Assembly: GCA_020161505.1 (NCBI GenBank)
Contig: JAIUNY010000021.1
Coordinates: forward strand, 1 to 52,951
DNA: 52,951 nucleotides
Source of the DNA: Armatimonadota bacterium
GTDB taxonomy: Bacteria > Armatimonadota > Fimbriimonadia > Fimbriimonadales > Fimbriimonadaceae
Direction of reading: 5' to 3'
Both the position numbers and the translations under genes were made by a program. Positions within the stretch are counted from its first letter, which is position 1; each line of letters begins with the position of its first letter. Shown piece after piece: positions 47,862 to 52,951 of the stretch. Below the pieces are notes generated by a model that was not told the origin of the DNA, searched no databases, and worked only from the letters and a program-made list of their open reading frames with translations.

Positions 47862-50024
47862 ATGATCACAACTCTTGCAGCGGCGATTTTCTTTTCGGCG
47901 GCTCCTCGGGGGGATTTGGATGCGAAGGCAGACTTCAAGTACCCCGTGATGGCTCTCTCGGTGTTGGCGCAGGATCTTTCGGCTCGGGCGAAGGTTCCAA
48001 TTCGGGTGACACCGGATGTGGGGGAGTTTGGGGTGTATGTGAATGTCCGGGATCGGTCGGTTCGGGAAGTGCTCGATCTGGTGGCGAAGGCGACGACCTC
48101 CGAGTGGGTGGAGGCGAACGGCGTCATCACAATCCGCCGAACTCCCGTTCAGGTGAACGCGGAGGCAAAGCGATTCTTTGATCGGAAGCTGGCGGAGGCG
48201 AAGAGGAACATGGCCACGCGCCGGGCGACTGAAGTCTCGGAGGAGGCGATGGTGAAGGCGATCCAAGAAGCGAAGGAGATCCAGCAGAAGCTGAATCAGG
48301 GATACACCGAGGCGCTTCGGAACAAGCTTGCCCTCCTGGATGCCTACACGCCAGCCCAGTTGGTCGGACAAGAGCTCGTGGACACCCTTGGTTTGGAGGC
48401 TCTCCTGCGCATGGCCCCTGGGGATCGGGTGGTGTACTCCTCTCACCCGACGCGGCTACAACGAGCGATGCCAAGTTCCATGCGCAATGTGGTCGCTCGT
48501 TTCGCCGAGCTTCAGGAGATGCTGAATCGGGCGAGCGATGTCGCACAAATTGCATCTGAGCCAAGAGGTTCAGGCTCATTTTCGGGGCTCCTGAATCGTG
48601 GTCGACTGCCGGGAATGTCGCGAGGCGAACCTGCGCCGGTGGCCAGAGTTCTGATCATCATCAACCAGTCGGTTCATAGCCAACGAATGGATGTGAGGGC
48701 GTTTGACGAGACCGGGAATCAAGTCATTTTCGCGAATTTCGAATCGCCGATTCAGGCACTCATGACAGAAGAACCCCCAGCTTCGGGAGCTGACAAGTGG
48801 GGAGGTACGGTGAAACTCACGGGAGAAGTGGCGGAGATCAACCAACTGCTTCACAAGCTGAATCAGCATGCGCTCACCGATGCAGAGCGTCGGCGGATCC
48901 TGACGATGCGAGCCGAGAAAAGACTCATCCGCAACCGAGAAACTCCCCTGAGCGCCTCTCTTGATTTCTGGGCAGAGCGGAACGGCGATCTGGTGATGGA
49001 ATGTCAGAGCGTGATGTATCCGGTTCAGACGCTGGAGTTTTCGCCAGGAGAGTTTCTCAATTTCGTGCTTGCTCCTCGTTCTGTCGAGCTGATCAAAGAC
49101 GGGAATGTGACGATAGGCCGAGCAGTGAGCGCGCGCTACCGGGGGCCTGGTTGGAACGCTGAAGTTCCCGATTCCGTGATGGCGAAGGCGATTTTGGAGA
49201 AAGGGACGCTGGATCTGGATGATCTCGCTGATCTCGCCGCGATCACCCCGGACGACGAAACGTACGCCGGGTTGATGATGCAGGTGCCCACCCTGACGGG
49301 GACAACTTCTCCCGCGCCGTACCTCTACGATGGAGTTTTTCCGCTTCGAGCTTACGGCTTGCTCTCGAAAGCTGATCGGAAGAAGGCGCGCGAGCAAGGC
49401 ATGGAGTGGGAGATTTCTGCTTTACCGCCGAAACTGCGCGCTCTCGTTGAAACCGAGCTTTCGCGGGGGAAGATTGTGCCGGGTGCCTTGGGATACGGCG
49501 GCGATGTGGATCGAAGTGTTCGGAGGGTCGCAAATTCGGACGAGCCCCAGCTCTCGCAATACGAACGCGAACCGACGGTTCTGCTGACGTTGGATCAGGC
49601 GAGGCCGATCATGTTCCGGTTGTCCTTCGGCACCACGCCCAGAATCCTGAGCCAGATGATCACCGACGGCTACGGCAACTATCATTTCCAGCTCCCCAAG
49701 CACGTGGGGGAGCAACTGGCGATGACCGAACTGGCGGCGCGGCAAGGAGTGAAGTACGGAGGAAACATCGAGTACCGTTTTGCCGAGGTCACCAAGGGCG
49801 AACTTACTGCCAGCTTCCGGTTAGGCAAACTGCCGGAGACAAAGATCATTTTTCCGGTGATCCAGGAAAAGAGCTACTCATTCGGGCCACTGACGAGCCT
49901 CTCCAAGGAGACTCAGGCCGCCATAGATGTGGCGTTCAAGCAGACTCTTGAAGAGCGCAAAAACACTCGGTTTGGGGGCGGTGGTTCGGGAGGGCCACCT
50001 CCTCCTCCGCAAAGCTCGCGCTGA
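47862..50024 (+). CDS. Secreted STN-domain protein, copy 1 of 2
   Basis: A 720-residue exported protein. After the signal peptide, residues 20-90 read as a secretin/TonB short N-terminal (STN) domain: ADFKYPVMALSVLAQDLSARAKVPIRVTPDVGEFGVYVNVRDRSVREVLDLVAKATTSEWVEANGVITIRRT. The rest is not a recognised fold and lacks the secretin pore domain. The C-terminus is FGGGGSGGPPPPPQSSR. The STN could let it dock to a secretin or other envelope machine. AAAGGG precedes the ATG. Copy 2 is next to it. Confidence 0.7.
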   Translation: MITTLAAAIFFSAAPRGDLDAKADFKYPVMALSVLAQDLSARAKVPIRVTPDVGEFGVYVNVRDRSVREVLDLVAKATTSEWVEANGVITIRRTPVQVNAEAKRFFDRKLAEAKRNMATRRATEVSEEAMVKAIQEAKEIQQKLNQGYTEALRNKLALLDAYTPAQLVGQELVDTLGLEALLRMAPGDRVVYSSHPTRLQRAMPSSMRNVVARFAELQEMLNRASDVAQIASEPRGSGSFSGLLNRGRLPGMSRGEPAPVARVLIIINQSVHSQRMDVRAFDETGNQVIFANFESPIQALMTEEPPASGADKWGGTVKLTGEVAEINQLLHKLNQHALTDAERRRILTMRAEKRLIRNRETPLSASLDFWAERNGDLVMECQSVMYPVQTLEFSPGEFLNFVLAPRSVELIKDGNVTIGRAVSARYRGPGWNAEVPDSVMAKAILEKGTLDLDDLADLAAITPDDETYAGLMMQVPTLTGTTSPAPYLYDGVFPLRAYGLLSKADRKKAREQGMEWEISALPPKLRALVETELSRGKIVPGALGYGGDVDRSVRRVANSDEPQLSQYEREPTVLLTLDQARPIMFRLSFGTTPRILSQMITDGYGNYHFQLPKHVGEQLAMTELAARQGVKYGGNIEYRFAEVTKGELTASFRLGKLPETKIIFPVIQEKSYSFGPLTSLSKETQAAIDVAFKQTLEERKNTRFGGGGSGGPPPPPQSSR

Positions 50025-50079
50025 GACGTGGCGGAGGGTTTCTCTCGGACGCTGAACCTTAAGCCACCGGGAAAAAATG

Positions 50080-50108
50080 TTGGAATATGCGACAAGTTCC
50101 GCTACACT
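50080..50108 (+). promoter_or_regulatory. Promoter of STN gene 2
   Basis: TTGGAA (50080-50085), a 17-bp spacer and TACACT (50103-50108). The shared 12-mer CAAGTTCCGCTA at 50093-50104 overlaps the -10 box. Confidence 0.6.
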
Positions 50109-50125
50109 TGTGACAAGGGTTTACT

Positions 50126-52297
50126 ATGCTCACCACTCTCGCTGCGGCGATCCTCCTATCCGCTCAGTCCCAGGCATCTTTGGATCAGAAGGCGGACTTC
50201 AAGTACCCGGTTCTGACGCTCACCGCGCTGGGGCAAGAGCTGGCGAAGAAGGCCGGCGTTCCGATTCAGGTGACTCCTGATCTGGAAAAGATCTCGGTGT
50301 ATGTGAATGTCAAGGATAAATCGACGCGAGAGCTTCTTGACTTGGTGGCTCAGGCAACGACCACCGAATGGGTTCAGGCCAATGGCGTGATCTCGATCCG
50401 CCGCACGCCCGTGCAGACCAATGCCGAGGAAAGGCGCTTCCTGCAACGAAAGATCGCCGCGGCCCAGAAGTATTGGGCGGAGAATCGCCCGACTCAGGTT
50501 TCGGCCGATGCGATGGCAAAGGCGATGAAAGAGGCGGCGGAAATTGCTTCAAAGATGGGGCAGAACTGGGACTACGCGAAGTATGCGCAGCTTCAGAAGT
50601 TGGACGCCTACGCTCCGGCGCAGGTGATCGGTCAAGAGTTCATTGAAGCTATCGGTTTAGAGGGTGCATTGGCGCTCAAGAAGGGTGAACGCGTTGTCTT
50701 TTCGACCAAGCCAACACGGCTCCAGCGACCTTTGCCGCCTCGGATGCAGGGCGTTGTTGGACGGTTCAATGCTCTGATTGCGATGGGCGAAGAGGCCTCA
50801 AAAATGGCGAACATTAGCGGCGAGGAGGTTCGTTACTACTCGGCTTTGCTGAATCTGGGGAACTCGGATCCCGACGCTGCAACGCAGCGTGTTTCGGACA
50901 TCCACATTGTGCTGAACGCAGGTGAGTACGACGGGATTGGCACCAGGCTCGACGTGCGAGGATTCGATGCCGCGGGCAACATGGTGCAACAGAGCAGTGT
51001 GGATGCGGGCTTGGGCGGATTCCTGAACGAGGAGCCGAATCCGGACTCGGTCAAGGAGTTTACGGACATGGTGACTCTGCCGGCTGAAGTGGCGGAGTAC
51101 AGCACGTTGATGAACAAGCTCTTCCAGCGAAAACTGACTCCCGAGGATCGCTCGAAGCTCCTGCCGCTGCTGGCGGACGGCGGATTCTTGAAGAATCAGC
51201 CGAACGTGGTGAGCGTGATTCTGGACTACTGGGTCAGCAAAAAGGGTGACTTGGTGATGGAGGCTCCGAATACGTTTTGGCCCGCCCAAGAAGCCGTGAT
51301 GGATCCGAAAGACATCATTCGTTTCTTGATGTCGCCGAACACGACGGCTCTCGAAAAGCGAAACGGAGTGACGATCGGATATGCCCAGACTTCACTCTAT
51401 CGCGATGGGATGTGGCGCGATGAAGGGTCTCTATCTCTCATGGCGAAGGCCATTTTGGAAAAAGGCGCGTTGGATTTTGAGGACATGGCGGACATCGCTG
51501 CTCAATCCACGGAGGATCAGGCGATGATGCAGATGTCGACCTTCGCCACCGCCCTGATGGGGAATTCGGAACCGATGCCGTACAGCTGGCAAGGTGGCCT
51601 GGCGTTGCGCGCCTATGGGTTGCTTTCTCGGGCTGAGCGCAAGCGCGTTCGCGAGACTGGGATCGAGTGGAGTCTCTCCGCGCTCCCCGCCAAGCTCCGC
51701 CCTGCGGTTGAGAAGGAGCTCTCCAAGGGCGAAATCCATCCGGGAAGCTCCGGTTGGGAATCGGATACCGATTGGGAAGTCGAAGGACAGCCGCAGGAGG
51801 GCGAAGAATATGTAACCGCCTACGAGCAGGAACCAACCGTTTTCTTGACCCTCGCCAAGGCCCAACCGATGACCTTCCGGCTCTCGATGAGCTCAAGCCC
51901 GCGCATTCTGCAAAACACGCGCTATCAAGACCAATACGATTCGGTGCAATGGCAGTTGCCGAAACAGATTGGACAGCAAATGGCGATGAACGAACTCGCG
52001 GCCAAGCAAGGCCAGACTATGGGAGGCAATGAACCGACCACCTACGCCGAAGTGACGAAAGGCGAGTTGGTGGCGCGCTTCAAGTTCGGGAAGATGCGCG
52101 AAGCCAAGGTCACCTATTCCTATGTGAAGGATGAGAAGTTCAAGTTCGGGCCTCTGACGAGTCTCTCGAAAGAAGTTCAGGCGACGATCCAGGCGGCGTA
52201 CAAGAAGGCGTTGGAGGACTACAAAGACGTCACGTTCGGCGGCCCGGGCGGTGGCGCGGCTCCGCCGCCTCCGCCGTTCTCCTCATTGTTGAGGTAG
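50126..52297 (+). CDS. Secreted STN-domain protein, copy 2 of 2
   Basis: A 723-residue paralogue of 47862-50024. It has the same signal start (TTLAAAILLSAQSQASL), STN domain (ADFKYPVLTLTALGQELAKKAGVPIQVTPDLEKISVYVNVKDKSTRELLDLVAQATTTEWVQANGVISIRRT), a helical stretch, a C-terminal half conserved along its length (e.g. SMAKAILEKG...LRAYGLLS; KFGPLTSLSKEVQATI), and a tail (GGPGGGAAPPPPPFSS). An ExeA/GspA-type ATPase gene follows 170 bp later. No pore domain, so it is not a secretin itself. Confidence 0.7.
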   Translation: MLTTLAAAILLSAQSQASLDQKADFKYPVLTLTALGQELAKKAGVPIQVTPDLEKISVYVNVKDKSTRELLDLVAQATTTEWVQANGVISIRRTPVQTNAEERRFLQRKIAAAQKYWAENRPTQVSADAMAKAMKEAAEIASKMGQNWDYAKYAQLQKLDAYAPAQVIGQEFIEAIGLEGALALKKGERVVFSTKPTRLQRPLPPRMQGVVGRFNALIAMGEEASKMANISGEEVRYYSALLNLGNSDPDAATQRVSDIHIVLNAGEYDGIGTRLDVRGFDAAGNMVQQSSVDAGLGGFLNEEPNPDSVKEFTDMVTLPAEVAEYSTLMNKLFQRKLTPEDRSKLLPLLADGGFLKNQPNVVSVILDYWVSKKGDLVMEAPNTFWPAQEAVMDPKDIIRFLMSPNTTALEKRNGVTIGYAQTSLYRDGMWRDEGSLSLMAKAILEKGALDFEDMADIAAQSTEDQAMMQMSTFATALMGNSEPMPYSWQGGLALRAYGLLSRAERKRVRETGIEWSLSALPAKLRPAVEKELSKGEIHPGSSGWESDTDWEVEGQPQEGEEYVTAYEQEPTVFLTLAKAQPMTFRLSMSSSPRILQNTRYQDQYDSVQWQLPKQIGQQMAMNELAAKQGQTMGGNEPTTYAEVTKGELVARFKFGKMREAKVTYSYVKDEKFKFGPLTSLSKEVQATIQAAYKKALEDYKDVTFGGPGGGAAPPPPPFSSLLR

Positions 52298-52324
52298 CTC
52301 CTGTTGGGGCTTAAACCGCTTTTA

Positions 52325-52348
52325 GGACAGGTTCGCGTGAATCTGTCC
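52325..52348 (+). terminator. Hairpin after STN gene 2
   Basis: GGACAGGTTC and GAATCTGTCC form a 10-bp stem (one G-U wobble) with loop GCGT, 28 bp past the stop. The T-tract is weak (GATCTCTTG), so it may be a weak terminator. Confidence 0.4.
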
Positions 52349-52401
52349 GATCTCTTGCGTGGCTGAGTAAGTCTTCACGCAGAAAACCTCAAACATTCCC
52401 C

Positions 52402-52429
52402 TAAGGTTCTCCCGGGGGCGGCCCGATAA
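52402..52429 (+). promoter_or_regulatory. Candidate sigma-28 promoter of the ExeA-like gene
   Basis: TAAG (52402-52405), a 16-bp spacer and CCCGATAA (52422-52429), the last with seven of eight matches to GCCGATAA. Same architecture as the flgM and motA promoters. The ATG is 39 bases downstream, with GGAGAAGG as its ribosome site. Confidence 0.55.
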
Positions 52430-52467
52430 ATTTACGTGGGTCACCCCTGACCGGAGAAGGATAATCG

Positions 52468-52951
52468 ATGTACGAACAGTACTGGGGACTGAATGAACCG
52501 CCGTTTACGCTAACGCCCGATCCGCGTTTTCTGTACATGAGCCGCGCCCACGAGGACGCGCTCATGATGCTGCATTACGCGATCACCCGAAACAAGGGCG
52601 CGGCGATGCTGTGCGGAGAGATCGGACTCGGAAAAACCACGATCAGCCGAAAGCTGCTTGAAATGCTCGACCCGGTGCAATACCGGATCGTTCTGATTGT
52701 CAACCCAATTTTGACGCCGACCCAGATGCTTCAGGAGATTCTGACGCAGCTGGATATTGATTGCGCGTCTCGCAACCGGCAGGTGCTGGTTCAACGACTC
52801 CACTTGGCGCTGGTCGAGAACTACGATCGAGGCCGCCGCGTGGTGCTGATGATCGACGAAGCGCACCTCATTCGGTCGGCGAATTCGTTTGAAGAGCTTC
52901 GCCTGCTCCTCAACTGCCAAATGAACGATCAGTTTCTGATCAGCCTCATCC
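52468..52951 (+). CDS. ExeA/GspA-type AAA ATPase, N-terminal part (runs off the window)
   Basis: The first 161 residues of a P-loop ATPase of the type II secretion/pilus ExeA family: MYEQYWGLNEPPFTLTPDPRFLYMSRAHEDALMMLHYAI is the family opening, then Walker A GEIGLGKTT (Lys56) and Walker B VVLMIDEAH (Asp130). In other bacteria ExeA helps place the secretin in the envelope. It is tempting to link it with the two STN-domain genes before it, but the C-terminal peptidoglycan-binding part is out of view. Confidence 0.85.
   Translation, partial: MYEQYWGLNEPPFTLTPDPRFLYMSRAHEDALMMLHYAITRNKGAAMLCGEIGLGKTTISRKLLEMLDPVQYRIVLIVNPILTPTQMLQEILTQLDIDCASRNRQVLVQRLHLALVENYDRGRRVVLMIDEAHLIRSANSFEELRLLLNCQMNDQFLISLI

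Overview
This 52,951-base window looks like chromosomal DNA from a free-living, flagellated, moderately GC-rich bacterium. The gene content suggests Armatimonadota, Fimbriimonas-like: a PEP-CTERM secreted protein, several family 26/31/38 glycosidase-type enzymes, F1 beta and epsilon genes on their own, proline-tailed secreted paralogue pairs, and start codons sitting just after -10 boxes. The lineage is an inference from gene content; no rRNA gene is present. Most genes are housekeeping, and genes are densely packed on both strands.

Layout. 1-120: end of an IS3-type insertion sequence cut by the window edge. 225-4819 (minus): cysS with three small membrane-protein genes behind it, another membrane protein, and a phosphodiesterase of the alkaline phosphatase superfamily. 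4870-10093 (minus): an ilvBNCD operon for branched-chain amino acid synthesis, preceded by a Val/Leu-rich leader peptide and a complete transcription attenuator. 10482-12698: a PEP-CTERM protein, a secreted beta-propeller and tRNA-Val. 12828-14669: isocitrate dehydrogenase divergent from a small winged-helix regulator. 14752-21688: a hypothetical protein, a GH26-like protein, FlgM, homogentisate dioxygenase coupled to an S66 LD-carboxypeptidase, and a GH31 alpha-glucosidase. 21815-23588: three tandem paralogous membrane proteins and a small unknown. 23574-27063 (minus): crcB, a coiled-coil protein, coaD, motB, motA. 27225-30660: mutL-ruvC, convergent with dprA. 30755-36901: GH38 alpha-mannosidase, a TPR protein and a threonine-dehydrogenase-like enzyme lacking the structural zinc cysteines. 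37056-41941: an unknown barrel-sandwich protein coupled to a response regulator, PspA, and atpD-atpC. 42075-45399: a tandem pair of secreted lysozyme-like proteins plus a tiny membrane protein. 45590-52297: prolyl oligopeptidase and a tandem pair of secreted STN-domain proteins. 52468-end: the start of an ExeA/GspA-type ATPase.

Four regulatory themes stand out. (1) A textbook ribosome-mediated attenuator precedes ilvB. (2) Three promoters share the architecture TAAG-N16-yCCGwyAw; two precede flgM and motA, so they are probably sigma-28 sites, and the third precedes the ExeA-like gene. (3) Eight genes or operons have a TANNNT box 6-12 nt before the start codon, implying leaderless or near-leaderless mRNAs. 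(4) A REP-like palindromic repeat (core CCGACCCTGAAGGGATCGG plus GGCACCC) recurs in intergenic spaces, twice as head-to-head inverted pairs.
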